Positions 39,411 through 50,272 of a stretch of DNA of 64,000 bases are shown here, piece after piece. Source of the stretch: Proteus vulgaris (GTDB taxonomy: Bacteria; Pseudomonadota; Gammaproteobacteria; Enterobacterales; Enterobacteriaceae). The first letter of the stretch is position 1. Every line of letters starts with the position of its first letter. Position numbers and translations under genes: made by a program. The notes beneath the pieces were generated by a model. That model was given only the letters and a program-made list of their open reading frames with translations, did no database searches and was not told the origin of the DNA. Where the stretch lies: contig LR590468.1 of assembly GCA_901472505.1 (NCBI GenBank), positions 2,765,501 to 2,829,500 of the forward strand. The letters are read 5' to 3'.

Positions 39411-40536
39411 ATGGCTGAAGAATTACAATATTTGCGTGAGCAAATTGATCAGGTAGACAAATCATTGCTTTCTTTACTTGAGAAAAGAATGCAATTGGTA
39501 GCTGAAGTAGGAGAAGTTAAAAATCGCCATGGCTTACCGATTTATGCCCCTGATAGAGAAGCCTCTATGCTTGCTTCTCGGCGTAATGATGCACAGAAAA
39601 TGGGAATATCTCCAGATTTGATTGAAGATGTGTTACGCCGAGTGATGCGTGAGTCTTATACGAAAGAGAATGACAAAGGTTTTAAAACGCTAAATCCTCA
39701 ACTGGGTAAAATTGTTATTGTAGGGGGGAAGGGGAAAATGGGAAAACTATTTTCTCGTTTATTTACCCTTTCTGGTTATCAAGTGGAAAGTTTAGAAGCA
39801 AATGAATGGCAAACGAAATCACCCGCTATTTTTGAGAATGCGGGAATGGTCATGATTAGTGTGCCTATCCATTTAACTGTTGACGTGATCGAGTCGCTTC
39901 CACCTTTACCTGAAAATTGTTTACTTGTGGATCTCTCCTCCATTAAAAAAATACCTTTAGAAGCGATGTTAAAAGCACATAGTGGGCCTGTTTTAGGTCT
40001 TCATCCTATGTTTGGCCCTGACGTGCCTAGCTTAGCAAAACAGGTTGTGGCTTATTGTGAGGGTCGTAACCATCAAGAGTTTGAATGGTTGCTAGAGCAA
40101 TTAATGGTATGGGGCGCTAGAATTGAGGCAATCGCACCAGAAGATCATGATAAAAAATATGAGCTTTATTCAAGCACTTCGGCATTTTACAACGTTTGCT
40201 TACGGTCAGCATTTAGCGAAAGAGAATGTTGATCTTGCGAGTTTGCTTAGACTGTCATCTCCTATTTATCGTTTAGAATTAGCAATGATAGGGCGACTAT
40301 TTGCTCAAGACCCACAACTGTATGCAGATATTATTTTATCATCAAAAGAAAATATTGAATTAATTCGTAGATATCATCACTCATTAGGCCAAGCTATCGA
40401 TTTATTAGATATTAATGCAAAGAATGAGTTTGTTCATTCATTTAATAACGTGAGTGATTGGTTCGGTGATTATGCTTCTCAATTTATGAAAGAGAGTGGT
40501 GTATTATTACAAAAAGCGAATGATAGCCGTATTTAG
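39411..40536 (+). pseudogene. tyrA: chorismate mutase/prephenate dehydrogenase TyrA, one frameshift
   Basis: About 374 residues if repaired (E. coli 373). N-terminal chorismate mutase domain (1-90, LREQIDQVDKSLLSLLEKRM), then an NAD-dependent prephenate dehydrogenase with GKGKMGKLFSRLF (nucleotide loop) and LHPMFGPDVPS. The frame breaks after PEDHD in the A6 run 40152-40157. With five A the protein continues [22 protein letters not shown] real break would make the cell a Tyr auxotroph unless there is a second enzyme, so sequence error is the simpler reading. Operon with aroF, 35 bases apart. Confidence 0.93.
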
Positions 40537-40585
40537 CTATATATAGTATTTATCTACCTATAAAAGGTATAAAGGAATAACAGTA

Positions 40586-40618
40586 TAAAAGCCGAACAGT
40601 GATTGTTCGGCTTTTATT
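40586..40618. terminator. terminator after aroF-tyrA
   Basis: Stem TAAAAGCCGAACA/TGTTCGGCTTTTA around GTGAT, bidirectional; it also faces the minus-strand peptide gene. Confidence 0.9.
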
Positions 40619-40650
40619 TTGCTAATTATTTATTGGGTTTGTTTAGTTTA

Positions 40651-40825
40651 TTACCACTCATCATCGCAAGGTGGCCAAACGCAACGATTAGAGTCTGTTG
40701 TGTTAGTCTTACTTTGTGAATACGTATTTATTGATGTTTTATTTTTTATGTTCTTATTATGGATTTGAGCACTTACATAACTAGAAAATAAAAGTGAGAG
40801 TATCAAAATAGATAATTTTTTTCAT
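40651..40825 (-). pseudogene. small secreted cysteine peptide A, frame shifted by one A
   Basis: 57 residues if one base is removed from the seven-base run 40816-40822, just after the ATG. Repaired: signal peptide MKKLSILILSLLFSSYVSA, cleavage before Gln20, then a Lys/Asn/Ser/Thr-rich mature part of about 38 residues ending RCVWPPCDDEW. As written the frame stops after 14 codons. The C-terminus shares TYSxS and RC-x3-PC-x-D with the neighbour peptide B, which supports that this is a real gene. No family recognised. Two Cys could form one disulfide. Confidence 0.6.
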
Positions 40826-40857
40826 AATAATTTTCTCTAAAATAATATAGTTATAAA

Positions 40858-41013
40858 TTAGTAGTCTTTAGGATCTGGACATGGACTCACTGTACATCGT
40901 TGTAAATGTGATTGATGACTCACTGAATAAGTGTAATAGCCCTTTTCTGAATCAATCTTACTTTCATGGTTAGTGAAAAATAGACCTAAAATCAGCATGA
41001 TAAAAATATTCAT
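40858..41013 (-). CDS. small secreted cysteine peptide B
   Basis: 51 residues, intact, ATG at 41013 with an AGGAAAA ribosome site. Hydrophobic N-terminus MNIFIMLILGLFF (signal peptide or anchor; no clear AXA site), short polar middle, C-terminus RCTVSPCPDPKDY. Two Cys five residues apart. It lies 32 bases upstream of peptide A on the same strand, and the two look like a tandem duplication. Function unknown: a secreted peptide, toxin-like or signalling, is only a guess. Confidence 0.6.
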   Translation of the reverse strand: MNIFIMLILGLFFTNHESKIDSEKGYYTYSVSHQSHLQRCTVSPCPDPKDY

Positions 41014-41419
41014 ATTATTTTCCTGTTTTTCAATTATTAAAAATAAATAGATTTTTCCTACTTTTATTCAGGAAATAAGAGTGGCTGAATTTAAATATAT
41101 ATTTAAAAACAATAAGATAAATACCTTCTTTTATTAATACTCTAATGTCATTTATATTTATTGTTATTTAATTGTTATTGTTTGGTTTAATTAAATAACT
41201 ATTAATGTTCAATATTTTCTTTTTATTGAATTTTTTTTGTTGATGAGATCTTAAAACTGAATGAAATTAAAATGTATTATTAAAACTATAACAGTGATCA
41301 AAAAAATAGATATAACAGTTATCGTAGATTATATTTCATAAGCTGTTTTTCTTGAAAGAAATGCTAAAAAACCAATTGTATTATTTTTATATTCCGATGT
41401 ATTTTCCAAGGGGTAACTT
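41014..41419. other. peptide B-dcuB divergent intergenic region
   Basis: About 400 very A+T-rich bases, promoter space for dcuB (+) and the peptide pair (-). No gene. Imperfect FNR-like sequence TTGATGAGATCTTA near 41239-41252 is not convincing. Confidence 0.5.
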
Positions 41420-42760
41420 ATGGATTTTTTAATACAACTCGCCATTATATTAGTGTGTCTATTCTATGGAGCTAGGAAAGGGGGAATTGCATTAGGTCTA
41501 TTAGGTGGTGTAGGTCTTGTTATTTTAGTTTTTATTTTTAATCTTCCTCCGGGAAAGCCACCTGTTGATGTAATGCTCGTTATTATTGCAGTTGTTTCTG
41601 CGTCAGCAACATTACAAGCATCTGGTGGATTGGATGTTATGCTACAAATAGCAGAAAAACTATTACGTAAAAATCCGAAATACATTTCTATCGTTGCCCC
41701 ACTCGTTACTTGTACATTGACAATATTATGTGGCACAGGGCATGTTGTTTATACCATCTTACCTATTATCTATGATGTATCGATTAAAAATAATATTCGA
41801 CCAGAAAGGCCAATGGCTGCAAGTACTATTGGTTCACAAATGGGAATTATTGCAAGCCCCGTGTCTGTTGCGGTTGTAACCTTAGTGGCAATGCTAGGTG
41901 ACGTCACTTTTAATGGTAAACACCTTGAGTTTTTAGATTTATTAGCAATTACAATTCCTTCTACTTTTATTGGTATTTTAGCGATTGGTATTTTTAGTTG
42001 GTTTAGAGGTAAGGATTTAGATAAGGATCTACGCTTCCAAGAGTTTATTTCAGTTCCTGAAAACCATGATTATGTTTATGGTGATACAGCGACACTTTTA
42101 GATAAAAAGTTGCCGATGAAAAACTGGGTGGCAATGTGGATATTCTTAGGTGCAATTGCGGTTGTTGCGATATTAGGTGCCTTTTCTGAAATACGTCCTG
42201 TATTTAATGGTAAACCGTTATCTATGGTGCTCGTTATTCAGATGTTTATGTTATTAGCGGGCGCATCAATTATTATTATCTGTAAAACGAATCCGTCTCT
42301 TATTTCTAAAAATGAAGTTTTCCGCTCAGGGATGATAGCAATTGTTGCTGTATATGGTATTGCTTGGATGGCAGAAACCATGTTCTCTGCGCATATGAAA
42401 GAAATAGAAGCCGCATTAGGGCAATTAGTACGAGAATATCCTTGGGCTTATGCTGTTGTTTTATTATTAGTGTCTAAGTTTGTTAACTCACAAGCGGCGG
42501 CTTTAGCCGCAATTGTTCCCTTAGCATTGGGGATTGGTGTAGATCCTGCTTATATTATTGCATCTGCACCTGCTTGTTATGGTTACTATATTCTGCCAAC
42601 TTACCCGAGTGACTTAGCCGCCATTCAATTTGACCGTTCTGGTACAACTCGAATAGGGCGTTTTGTTATTAACCATAGCTTTATTCTACCAGGGTTAATT
42701 GGTGTAACAGTTTCCTGTGTCTTTGGTTGGGTATTTGCAGCGATGTATGGCTTTTTATAA
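41420..42760 (+). CDS. dcuB: anaerobic C4-dicarboxylate transporter DcuB
   Basis: 446 residues, the length of E. coli DcuB and closely similar throughout ([62 protein letters not shown]). Fumarate/succinate antiporter of the inner membrane for anaerobic fumarate respiration, with about 10-12 helices. An AGGGG ribosome site lies before ATG. It stands alone without fumB or dcuSR nearby; the shared terminator with pheA follows. Confidence 0.95.
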   Translation: MDFLIQLAIILVCLFYGARKGGIALGLLGGVGLVILVFIFNLPPGKPPVDVMLVIIAVVSASATLQASGGLDVMLQIAEKLLRKNPKYISIVAPLVTCTLTILCGTGHVVYTILPIIYDVSIKNNIRPERPMAASTIGSQMGIIASPVSVAVVTLVAMLGDVTFNGKHLEFLDLLAITIPSTFIGILAIGIFSWFRGKDLDKDLRFQEFISVPENHDYVYGDTATLLDKKLPMKNWVAMWIFLGAIAVVAILGAFSEIRPVFNGKPLSMVLVIQMFMLLAGASIIIICKTNPSLISKNEVFRSGMIAIVAVYGIAWMAETMFSAHMKEIEAALGQLVREYPWAYAVVLLLVSKFVNSQAAALAAIVPLALGIGVDPAYIIASAPACYGYYILPTYPSDLAAIQFDRSGTTRIGRFVINHSFILPGLIGVTVSCVFGWVFAAMYGFL

Positions 42761-42785
42761 TTAATTGAATTTATAATAAGAACAG

Positions 42786-42822
42786 AAAAGCCAGATAGTT
42801 ATATTACTATCTGGCTTTTATC
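42786..42822. terminator. bidirectional terminator dcuB/pheA
   Basis: Stem AAAAGCCAGATAGT/ACTATCTGGCTTTT with a TATATT loop, between the convergent genes. Confidence 0.92.
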
Positions 42823-42833
42823 TTTGAGTGAGA

Positions 42834-43991
42834 TTATTTGACTTCAACGGGAACAACATTCTCTGAAGGGTAACAGCCTAGAACTTTTAATGAACGCGTA
42901 GTTTGTGATAAATCGTGTAAGGCTTTTTGCATACTGATATCACGTAGATTAGCTTGAACATCAATATAAAACATCTCTTCCCAAGGCGTGCCATTAATAG
43001 GGCGAGATTCTAATTTCGTCATAATAATGTCGTATTTCTTTAAAATCATTAAAGCATCGACTAAAGCACCTGCTTGTTGTCCTGTTGCCATTAAGAACGT
43101 TGTTTTCGCAGGAACTTGCTCTGAGACATCGATAGCTTTTCGTGCAATAACAATAAAACGTGTAACGTTTATTTGCTGATTAGCTAAATTATTCGCTAAA
43201 GGTTTTAAACCATAAAGAGAACCACCCGCTTCACTACCAATGGCGGCTATGTGAGGTGATTGCGCCAATGCAACCTTTTCCATGGCTGCAGCAGTACTTT
43301 CGCAATATTCGATTTTCCAATTTGGATACTGATTTAAATAATGGCTACATTGTTGGAAAGGTTGAGGATGGCTATAAATAATTTGTAGTTCTTCTGTTGT
43401 ACTATCAACGCTAGTTAAAAGTGCGTGATTAATAGGAATACGGATTTCACCTACGATAGACAGTGATGTTGTCTGCAGTAAATCGTAAACATCATTAATT
43501 GCACCGGAGCTAGTATTCTCAATAGGCAATAAACCGTAATCAGCTTGGCCTGTATCAACCAGTGTAAAAATATCATCAAATTTTTGGCAGGTACAATCAA
43601 CAAAGGTATCGAAATGGCGGGCTGCATATTGACGAGCTGCAATATGTGAATAAGAGCCTTTGGGCCCTAAATAAGCAATTCTAGCTGATTCATTTGGTGT
43701 TGCATTGAGGTGCTGTTGTAGGATAGCTTGTTGTGTTAATACGGAGTCTTCAATGATCATTTGAAAAATACGGCTGATATAAAAACCATCTAACCCAACA
43801 TTTTTTCCTTTCTCAATTAATAAATTAAGTAATTCACGTTCACGATCCTTATCTCTAATAGGGCGATGTGTATTCAATTTAAATTGAGCGACATCAGCAG
43901 ATAATTGGCGTCTATTTGCTAACAACGTGAGTAATTCTGAATCTAACGTTGTGATTTTATCTCTGATTGCTAATAAATCGCGTTTTTCCAT
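42834..43991 (-). CDS. pheA: chorismate mutase/prephenate dehydratase (P-protein)
   Basis: 385 residues. Makes phenylpyruvate from chorismate. Chorismate mutase 1-95 ([23 protein letters not shown]), prephenate dehydratase about 105-285 ([28 protein letters not shown]), C-terminal ACT domain for Phe feedback with [18 protein letters not shown] and GALVDAL. Regulated by transcription attenuation: the pheL leader and hairpin lie upstream. Intact. Confidence 0.97.
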   Translation of the reverse strand: MEKRDLLAIRDKITTLDSELLTLLANRRQLSADVAQFKLNTHRPIRDKDRERELLNLLIEKGKNVGLDGFYISRIFQMIIEDSVLTQQAILQQHLNATPNESARIAYLGPKGSYSHIAARQYAARHFDTFVDCTCQKFDDIFTLVDTGQADYGLLPIENTSSGAINDVYDLLQTTSLSIVGEIRIPINHALLTSVDSTTEELQIIYSHPQPFQQCSHYLNQYPNWKIEYCESTAAAMEKVALAQSPHIAAIGSEAGGSLYGLKPLANNLANQQINVTRFIVIARKAIDVSEQVPAKTTFLMATGQQAGALVDALMILKKYDIIMTKLESRPINGTPWEEMFYIDVQANLRDISMQKALHDLSQTTRSLKVLGCYPSENVVPVEVK

Positions 43992-44025
43992 GTTTTAGCC
44001 CTATATCTTTGCGTCGTACCATTAT

Positions 44026-44054
44026 AAATAAAAAAGCCTCCATTTTTGGAGGCT
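44026..44054 (-). promoter_or_regulatory. pheA attenuator
   Basis: Minus strand hairpin AGCCTCC/GGAGGCT followed by T6, between the pheL stop and pheA. Terminator form placed after a Phe-rich leader peptide: classical attenuation. Confidence 0.9.
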
Positions 44055-44094
44055 ATTGTCGTTCTTATTTTTCTTTCTGAAATGACAATGCCTC

Positions 44095-44148
44095 TTAATG
44101 AAAGAGTAAAAAGAAAAAGAAGAAAGACAAAAACGAATGTGTCGTCAT
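44095..44148 (-). CDS. pheL: pheA leader peptide
   Basis: 17-residue peptide MTTHSFLSFFFFFLLFH with seven Phe. The E. coli leader has seven Phe in 15 residues. Ribosome stalling on the Phe codons when tRNA-Phe is uncharged should block the attenuator 40 bases downstream. Confidence 0.9.
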   Translation of the reverse strand: MTTHSFLSFFFFFLLFH

Positions 44149-44221
44149 TATATTGTTTGGTAAATTATTTAACATATAGCTATCAAACATGATGATGTGA
44201 AAGGAGTCAAGAGAAATACAA

Positions 44222-44246
44222 TAAAAAGCGCATCACAAGGATGCGC
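44222..44246 (-). terminator. terminator of raiA
   Basis: Stem GCGCATC/GATGCGC with loop ACAAG; T run on the minus strand side. Confidence 0.75.
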
Positions 44247-44298
44247 AGAGGCGTTTTGAGTCAGTGATTTATTCTAATTTTTAATCTAGCTTTACTAT

Positions 44299-44634
44299 TT
44301 ATATTTCATCGACAAGTAAATTTTCTTCTTTCAGGCTGTTATTAGCCCGACGAGATTCATTTTTATGCTGAACTTTGTTTAATTGACGCTCAAGTTTTGC
44401 TAATAAATCATTAATAGCAACATACATATCGGCATGTTGTGCATTAGCGACTAATTGTCCATTTGGTGTATGAATGCTGGCATCAACACTAAAACCTTTA
44501 GGATCTTTTGTCAGAATAATACGAGGATTGATTAAATTCACCTGCCATTTATTAAGTTTAGTTAGACGGCTTTCAATGTGTTCACGTAGTGCTGGGGTAA
44601 TTTCCATTTGTTTGCTAGTAATATTTATAATCAT
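44299..44634 (-). CDS. raiA: ribosome-associated inhibitor RaiA (short HPF type)
   Basis: 111 residues. Starts [24 protein letters not shown], close to E. coli RaiA/YfiA (113). Binds the 30S subunit in stationary phase and cold, blocking translation initiation; HPF family fold only, no long C-terminal domain. Placed between pheL and bamD, as in E. coli. A GAGGTA ribosome site lies before ATG. Confidence 0.95.
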   Translation of the reverse strand: MIINITSKQMEITPALREHIESRLTKLNKWQVNLINPRIILTKDPKGFSVDASIHTPNGQLVANAQHADMYVAINDLLAKLERQLNKVQHKNESRRANNSLKEENLLVDEI

Positions 44635-44857
44635 ATAGTTACCTCTTAATTACTCCGTCTTCGATAACTTCAGAATATCGTGATATACAATTAAAAACAT
44701 GATCAAAATCACTTTTTGTTAGATGTATGTGTAACAAGTAATAGAAACGTGACAAATGATAAATAGCTGAAAAAGACCGCTTGTTAAGTTGTATTTATTC
44801 AGTCATATTAGAAAGGTTGGGCTGATAAAATGTAAAGACAATTTAGCTAACAAGAAT

Positions 44858-44888
44858 AAAAAACAGCAGCGATAAGCTGCTGTTTTTG
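44858..44888 (-). terminator. terminator of bamD
   Basis: Stem AAACAGCAGC/GCTGCTGTTT around GATAA; A and T runs on both sides. Confidence 0.88.
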
Positions 44889-44903
44889 ATGGTGATGTTT
44901 GAG

Positions 44904-45638
44904 TTAAGCTGGATTTGCTGCAATTAATGAAGCCACTTTTTCCGCTTCTTGTGTCAGACCTAATTCTTTATAGGCATTTTCCATGTAGACAAGCGCATCA
45001 CGAGTGGCTTGTGTATCAGGATAATCACGCATCATTTGCTCTACTCTATTAATAACCGCGACATAAGCCCCTCGTTTAGTATAGAATTTCGCAACTGAAA
45101 GTTCATACTTCGCTAAACGGTTTTTAAGAAAGACAAGGCGCTTGGTTGCATCAGCGACGTAAAGGCTATCAGGGTAGTAACGTACTAATTGACTGAAGTC
45201 TTTAAATGCCACAATTGCATGTTGAGGATCACGGTCTGAACGATCAATACCAAAGAATCCTTGTAATGCACTATCATCTAATGCTTGAGCGGTTAAGCCT
45301 CGCATATAAAGAACATAGTCAATATTAGGATGGGTTGGGTTTAATCGCATAAAACGGTCGATTGCAGAAATCGCCATTGGCAACTCTGCTGATTTATAAT
45401 AAGCATAAATCAGGTCGAGTTGAACTTGTTGAGAGTAAGGGCCAAAAGGATAGCGATTATCGAGAGACTCTAATTGTTTGATAGCCGCTCCATAATTGCC
45501 ATCTAGCAATTTTTCCTGACTGGTTGAGTAAAGCTCAGAAGGCGACATATCGGCAGTAGTGTCTTTGTCTGAACTCGAACAGCCAGTAAGTAATAGGCTT
45601 ACAGTGGCCGCTGCCACCAGGTATTTAATGCGTCTCAT
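44904..45638 (-). CDS. bamD: BamD, outer membrane assembly lipoprotein
   Basis: 244 residues from ATG 45638 (a GTG is just before it). Lipoprotein signal with lipobox LLTG and Cys20, then five TPR-like repeats ([40 protein letters not shown] and so on). Essential partner of BamA in outer-membrane protein insertion. Divergent from rluD, as in E. coli. Confidence 0.96.
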   Translation of the reverse strand: MRRIKYLVAAATVSLLLTGCSSSDKDTTADMSPSELYSTSQEKLLDGNYGAAIKQLESLDNRYPFGPYSQQVQLDLIYAYYKSAELPMAISAIDRFMRLNPTHPNIDYVLYMRGLTAQALDDSALQGFFGIDRSDRDPQHAIVAFKDFSQLVRYYPDSLYVADATKRLVFLKNRLAKYELSVAKFYTKRGAYVAVINRVEQMMRDYPDTQATRDALVYMENAYKELGLTQEAEKVASLIAANPA

Positions 45639-45773
45639 CACGTATTGATTATCCTCTGAATAGGTTTGGGGAGTCTCTCCGTGAAGCTCCCCTAAAATCG
45701 GTTACACTATAACTCATTTTAAATGAAACGGCTGTGCCGTCAAAACACTAACTTAATTAATAGAAAATTATTT

Positions 45774-46751
45774 ATGTCTCAACAAATACGACTTAATGCT
45801 ACAGTCGCAGATTCGCAGCTGGGTCAACGCTTAGATCAGGCTTTGGCCGAATTGTTCCCTGATTATTCAAGATCTCGTATAAAAGAGTGGATCTTAGACA
45901 ATAGAGTGCAGGTTAACGATAAAATCATCAATAAGCCAAAAGAAAAAATGCTTGGCGGTGAAAAAATTGAAGTCGATGCCTTAATTGAAGAGGAAGTTCG
46001 CTGGGAGCCTCAGAATATTCCGTTAAATATCGTCTATGAAGATGATGATATTTTAGTTATCAATAAGCCAAGAGATCTCGTTGTACATCCCGGTGCTGGT
46101 AACCCAGATGGTACCGTATTAAATGCATTACTTTATCGCTATCCAGAAATTGCTAATGTACCTCGTGCAGGTATTGTCCATCGTTTAGATAAAGATACAA
46201 CAGGTTTAATGGTTGTTGCAAAAACAGTTCCCGCTCAAACTCATTTAGTTGAAGCTTTGCAGCGTCGCGAAATTACGCGTGAATATGAAGCGGTTGCAAC
46301 AGGAAGAATGACGGCGGGAGGATTAGTCAATGAACCAATTTCTCGACATCCGACTAAGCGTACACATATGGCGGTGCACCCAATGGGTAAACCTGCAGTA
46401 ACACATTATCGTGTGATGGAGCATTTCCGTGCTCATACACGCTTACGTTTGCGCTTAGAAACTGGACGTACTCACCAAATTCGTGTTCATATGGCACATA
46501 TTCATCATGCTTTAATTGGTGATCAACTTTATGCAGGAAGGCCACGCCCTTTAAAAGGTGCTTCAGAAGAACTGCGTGAAATGCTACGTTTGTTTGATAG
46601 ACAAGCATTACATGCAACGATGTTACGCCTTTATCATCCTATCACAGGTATTGAAATGGAATGGCATGCACCATTACCTGATGATATGGTTAAGCTTATC
46701 GATGTATTAAAAGATGATGCTGAACAATTTAAAGATGAAATGGATTGGTAA
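45774..46751 (+). CDS. rluD: 23S rRNA pseudouridine synthase RluD
   Basis: 325 residues from ATG 45774; the longer frame from 45723 adds 17 poorly fitting residues. Forms pseudouridines at 1911, 1915 and 1917 of 23S. N-terminal S4 domain (about 15-75), then the catalytic domain with HRLDKDTTGLMVVAKT (active Asp), and ETGRTHQIRVHMAHIHHALIGD at the C-terminus. The stop is directly followed by the pgeF ATG. Confidence 0.96.
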   Translation: MSQQIRLNATVADSQLGQRLDQALAELFPDYSRSRIKEWILDNRVQVNDKIINKPKEKMLGGEKIEVDALIEEEVRWEPQNIPLNIVYEDDDILVINKPRDLVVHPGAGNPDGTVLNALLYRYPEIANVPRAGIVHRLDKDTTGLMVVAKTVPAQTHLVEALQRREITREYEAVATGRMTAGGLVNEPISRHPTKRTHMAVHPMGKPAVTHYRVMEHFRAHTRLRLRLETGRTHQIRVHMAHIHHALIGDQLYAGRPRPLKGASEELREMLRLFDRQALHATMLRLYHPITGIEMEWHAPLPDDMVKLIDVLKDDAEQFKDEMDW

Positions 46752-47483
46752 ATGACTTCATTGATTTTTCCTGATTGGCCACAACCTGACAATATTGGTG
46801 CTTGTAGTACGCTGAGGGAAGGGGGAATTAGTTTACCTCCTTACCATAGCTTTAATTTAGGTGCACATGTTGGTGATGAATTGTCTCGTGTTGAAGAAAA
46901 CAGACACAGACTTTGTCAACAAGCCCAATTGCCGGAAATGCCACTATGGCTAGAACAAGTTCATGGTACACATGTTGTTACGCTAAATTCTGGGAAAAAT
47001 AATGAAGTAGAAGGTGATGCCCTTTATACCTCTACAATGAAAAAAGTTTGTGCAATTATGACGGCAGATTGTCTACCTGTTCTTTTTACTACGGTCGATG
47101 GAACAGAAGTTGGTGCAGCACACGGTGGGTGGAGAGGGCTTTGCCATGGCGTATTGCAAAATACACTTGCGCACTTCAAAGCGCCTAAAAGTCAAATAAT
47201 GGCATGGTTAGGACCCGCAATTGGTCCTAATGCTTTTGAAGTAGGGGCTGAGGTCCGTTTGGCTTTTATTGAAAAAAATATTGCCTTTGATCCTGCATTT
47301 ATTCCCCATAATGATAAATACTTCGCTAATATTTATATGTTAGCGAGAATAATCTTACAGGAAAGTGGAGTGACACAGATTTATGGTGGTGATTTCTGTA
47401 CTGTGACTGATAAATCACGCTTCTTCTCATATAGACGAGAGCAGATAACAGGTAGAATGGCATCATTAATCTGGATTAAATAA
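46752..47483 (+). CDS. pgeF: PgeF/YfiH, purine nucleoside phosphorylase-type (laccase-domain) protein
   Basis: 243 residues of the YfiH/LACC1 family. Motifs with metal ligands: LEQVHGTHV, MTADCLPVLFTT, GAAHGGWRGL and GPAIGPNAFEVG. Family members act on purine nucleosides, and E. coli PgeF edits peptidoglycan precursors. Starts at the base after the rluD stop (translational coupling), ends 145 bases before clpB. Confidence 0.93.
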   Translation: MTSLIFPDWPQPDNIGACSTLREGGISLPPYHSFNLGAHVGDELSRVEENRHRLCQQAQLPEMPLWLEQVHGTHVVTLNSGKNNEVEGDALYTSTMKKVCAIMTADCLPVLFTTVDGTEVGAAHGGWRGLCHGVLQNTLAHFKAPKSQIMAWLGPAIGPNAFEVGAEVRLAFIEKNIAFDPAFIPHNDKYFANIYMLARIILQESGVTQIYGGDFCTVTDKSRFFSYRREQITGRMASLIWIK

Positions 47484-47555
47484 ACTTCTACCAACGATTT
47501 TTCTCACTTATCTTAAATATTGATGAATATTTTTGCTCAAAATTTTTATTTTGAG

Positions 47556-47581
47556 CTTGAATATTGTCAAAATGACCTCAT
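47556..47581 (+). promoter_or_regulatory. sigma-32 promoter of clpB
   Basis: -35 CTTGAA and -10 CCTCAT with a 14-base spacer, about 48 bases before clpB. It fits the heat-shock consensus. Confidence 0.72.
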
Positions 47582-47628
47582 CTATTCTCCAGTTACGAAT
47601 TTTAATTTAAATTTTACTTGGAGGTGTT

Positions 47629-50202
47629 ATGCGTCTGGATAAATTAACCAATAAATTCCAGCAAGCTCTCGCAGACGCCCAGTCATTGGCACTTGGGAAC
47701 GATAATCAATTTATAGAACCCATACATTTACTGAGTGCGTTATTTAATCAACAAGGTGGCTCAATTCGCCCTTTATTAACATCAACAGGTGTTAATGCAT
47801 CACAATTTAATGAGCGAATTAACGACGCTTTGTCTCGATTACCTAAAGTCGAAGGTGCTGGTGGAGAGGTTCATCCCTCGAATGATTTAATTAAGCACCT
47901 TAATTTGTGCGATAAATTAGCACAGAAAAAAGGTGATGAATTCATTTCATCAGAGCTCTTTCTTTTAGCTGCAATGGAAACCGGTGGTCAAGTTGCTGAC
48001 ATGCTAAAAGCCGCCGGAGCGAATAAAGCGAGTCTTGAGATAGCGATTGAAAAAATACGTGGTGGAGAAACAGTGAACGATCAAAATGCAGAAGACCAAC
48101 GTCAGGCATTGAAAAAATATACTGTGGATTTAACGGAAAGGGCAGAACAAGGTAAACTCGATCCTGTTATTGGTCGTGATGAAGAAATAAGAAGAACAAT
48201 TCAAGTCTTACAGCGCCGTACTAAAAATAACCCTGTTCTTATCGGTGAGCCAGGTGTAGGTAAAACGGCAATTGTTGAAGGTTTGGCTCAACGTATTGTT
48301 AATGGCGAAGTCCCTGAAGGTTTAAAAAATAAACGTGTACTTTCTTTGGATATGGGCTCGTTATTAGCGGGTGCTAAATATCGCGGTGAATTTGAAGAAC
48401 GTTTAAAAGCTGTTTTAAATGATTTATCTAAACAGGAAGGTAGCGTTATTCTGTTTATTGATGAATTACATACGATGGTGGGTGCCGGTAAGGCTGACGG
48501 TGCGATGGATGCAGGGAATATGTTAAAGCCTGCATTAGCTCGCGGTGAGTTACACTGTGTTGGTGCAACAACACTTGATGAATATCGTCAATATATTGAA
48601 AAAGATGCCGCATTAGAACGTCGTTTCCAAAAAGTATATGTGGCAGAGCCAACAGTTGAAGATACCATCGCGATTTTACGTGGTTTGAAAGAACGTTATG
48701 AACTTCATCATCACGTTCAAATTACAGACCCAGCCATTGTCGCGGCAGCAACTTTATCACATCGCTATATTTCTGATCGTATGTTACCCGATAAAGCGAT
48801 TGACTTAATTGATGAAGCGGGTGCAAGCCTACGTATGCAGATGGATTCAAAACCAGAAGCATTAGATAGACTTGATAGACGTATTATTCAACTGAAACTG
48901 GAACAACAAGCACTGCAAAAAGAGTCTGATGATGCAAGTAAAAAGCGTTTAGAAATGCTAAATGAAGAGCTTGCAGAAAAAGAGAAAGAGTACTCTGCTT
49001 TAGAAGAAGAGTGGAAAGCAGAGAAAGCAGAGCTGACAGGAACTCAGCATATTAAATCAGAATTAGAGCAAGCGCGTATTGCATTAGAGCAAGCTCGTCG
49101 TAGTGGTGATTTGGCAAAAATGTCAGAGATCCAATATGGACAAATTCCAACTTTAGAAAAACAGCTTGCCGAAGCTAATAAAGCTGAGGATAAGCATATG
49201 AAACTGTTACGTAATAAAGTAACTGATGCTGAAATTGCTGAAATCTTAGCACGCTGGACAGGTATTCCTGTCTCTAGAATGTTAGAAGGGGAGCGTGAAA
49301 AACTATTAAGAATGGAACAAGAGTTACATAGACGTGTTATTGGCCAGTCTGAGGCTGTAAGTGCTGTGTCTAATGCTATTCGTCGTAGCCGTGCTGGGTT
49401 GTCTGATCCAAATCGTCCAATTGGATCGTTCTTATTCTTAGGACCAACAGGTGTGGGTAAGACGGAATTGTGTAAAGCACTAGCAAACTTCTTGTTTGAT
49501 AGTGATGATGCAATGGTTCGTATCGATATGTCTGAGTTTATGGAAAAACACTCCGTTTCTCGTTTAGTGGGGGCGCCTCCAGGATATGTCGGTTATGAAG
49601 AAGGCGGATATTTAACAGAAGCGGTTCGTCGTCGTCCTTATTCTGTTATCTTATTAGATGAAGTTGAAAAAGCGCACCCTGATGTATTCAATATCTTATT
49701 ACAAGTATTGGATGATGGTCGTCTAACTGATGGGCAAGGTAGAACTGTCGATTTTCGTAACACGGTTGTGATTATGACGTCGAACTTAGGTTCTGATTTA
49801 ATTCAAGAACGTTTCGGGACACTTGATTATCCTGAAATGAAAACAATTGTGATGGATGTTGTTGGTCATCATTTCAGACCAGAGTTTATTAACCGTATTG
49901 ATGAAGTTGTGGTATTCCACCCATTAGGTAAAGAAAACATTGCAGCGATTGCACAAATTCAGTTGCGTCGTTTATATCAACGTTTGGAAGAGCGTGGTTA
50001 TCATGTGACGATCACTGGAGCTGCATTAGAGAAATTGAGTGAAGTTGGCTTCGATCCAATTTATGGAGCTCGTCCATTGAAACGAGCCATCCAACAAGAG
50101 GTTGAAAACCCACTAGCTCAAGATATCTTGTCTGGTAAGTTATTGCCGGGTAAAGAGATTATCTTAGATTTAGATGATAATAAGATAATAGCAAAACAGT
50201 AA
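47629..50202 (+). CDS. clpB: ATP-dependent disaggregase ClpB
   Basis: 857 residues, the E. coli size. Hsp100 chaperone that dissolves aggregates together with DnaK. N domain 1-145; AAA-1 with GEPGVGKT (about 206-213) and [10 protein letters not shown]; coiled-coil middle domain about 410-525; AAA-2 with GPTGVGKT (about 605-612), [13 protein letters not shown] pore loop and LLDEVEKAH. Strong GGAGG ribosome site. Intact. Confidence 0.98.
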   Translation: MRLDKLTNKFQQALADAQSLALGNDNQFIEPIHLLSALFNQQGGSIRPLLTSTGVNASQFNERINDALSRLPKVEGAGGEVHPSNDLIKHLNLCDKLAQKKGDEFISSELFLLAAMETGGQVADMLKAAGANKASLEIAIEKIRGGETVNDQNAEDQRQALKKYTVDLTERAEQGKLDPVIGRDEEIRRTIQVLQRRTKNNPVLIGEPGVGKTAIVEGLAQRIVNGEVPEGLKNKRVLSLDMGSLLAGAKYRGEFEERLKAVLNDLSKQEGSVILFIDELHTMVGAGKADGAMDAGNMLKPALARGELHCVGATTLDEYRQYIEKDAALERRFQKVYVAEPTVEDTIAILRGLKERYELHHHVQITDPAIVAAATLSHRYISDRMLPDKAIDLIDEAGASLRMQMDSKPEALDRLDRRIIQLKLEQQALQKESDDASKKRLEMLNEELAEKEKEYSALEEEWKAEKAELTGTQHIKSELEQARIALEQARRSGDLAKMSEIQYGQIPTLEKQLAEANKAEDKHMKLLRNKVTDAEIAEILARWTGIPVSRMLEGEREKLLRMEQELHRRVIGQSEAVSAVSNAIRRSRAGLSDPNRPIGSFLFLGPTGVGKTELCKALANFLFDSDDAMVRIDMSEFMEKHSVSRLVGAPPGYVGYEEGGYLTEAVRRRPYSVILLDEVEKAHPDVFNILLQVLDDGRLTDGQGRTVDFRNTVVIMTSNLGSDLIQERFGTLDYPEMKTIVMDVVGHHFRPEFINRIDEVVVFHPLGKENIAAIAQIQLRRLYQRLEERGYHVTITGAALEKLSEVGFDPIYGARPLKRAIQQEVENPLAQDILSGKLLPGKEIILDLDDNKIIAKQ

Positions 50203-50221
50203 TAGATAATATTATTGATAA

Positions 50222-50255
50222 TAAAGCCTACAAATTTCACGTTGTAGGCTTTTTA
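50222..50255 (+). terminator. terminator of clpB
   Basis: Stem AAAGCCTACAA/TTGTAGGCTTT with a T tail; A run on the other side serves the convergent amidohydrolase gene. Confidence 0.9.
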
Positions 50256-50272
50256 TTTAGTAGGGAGTGAGT

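Noticed and set aside
41239..41252. FNR site before dcuB
   Set aside because: Only one half-site of TTGAT-N4-ATCAA is present.
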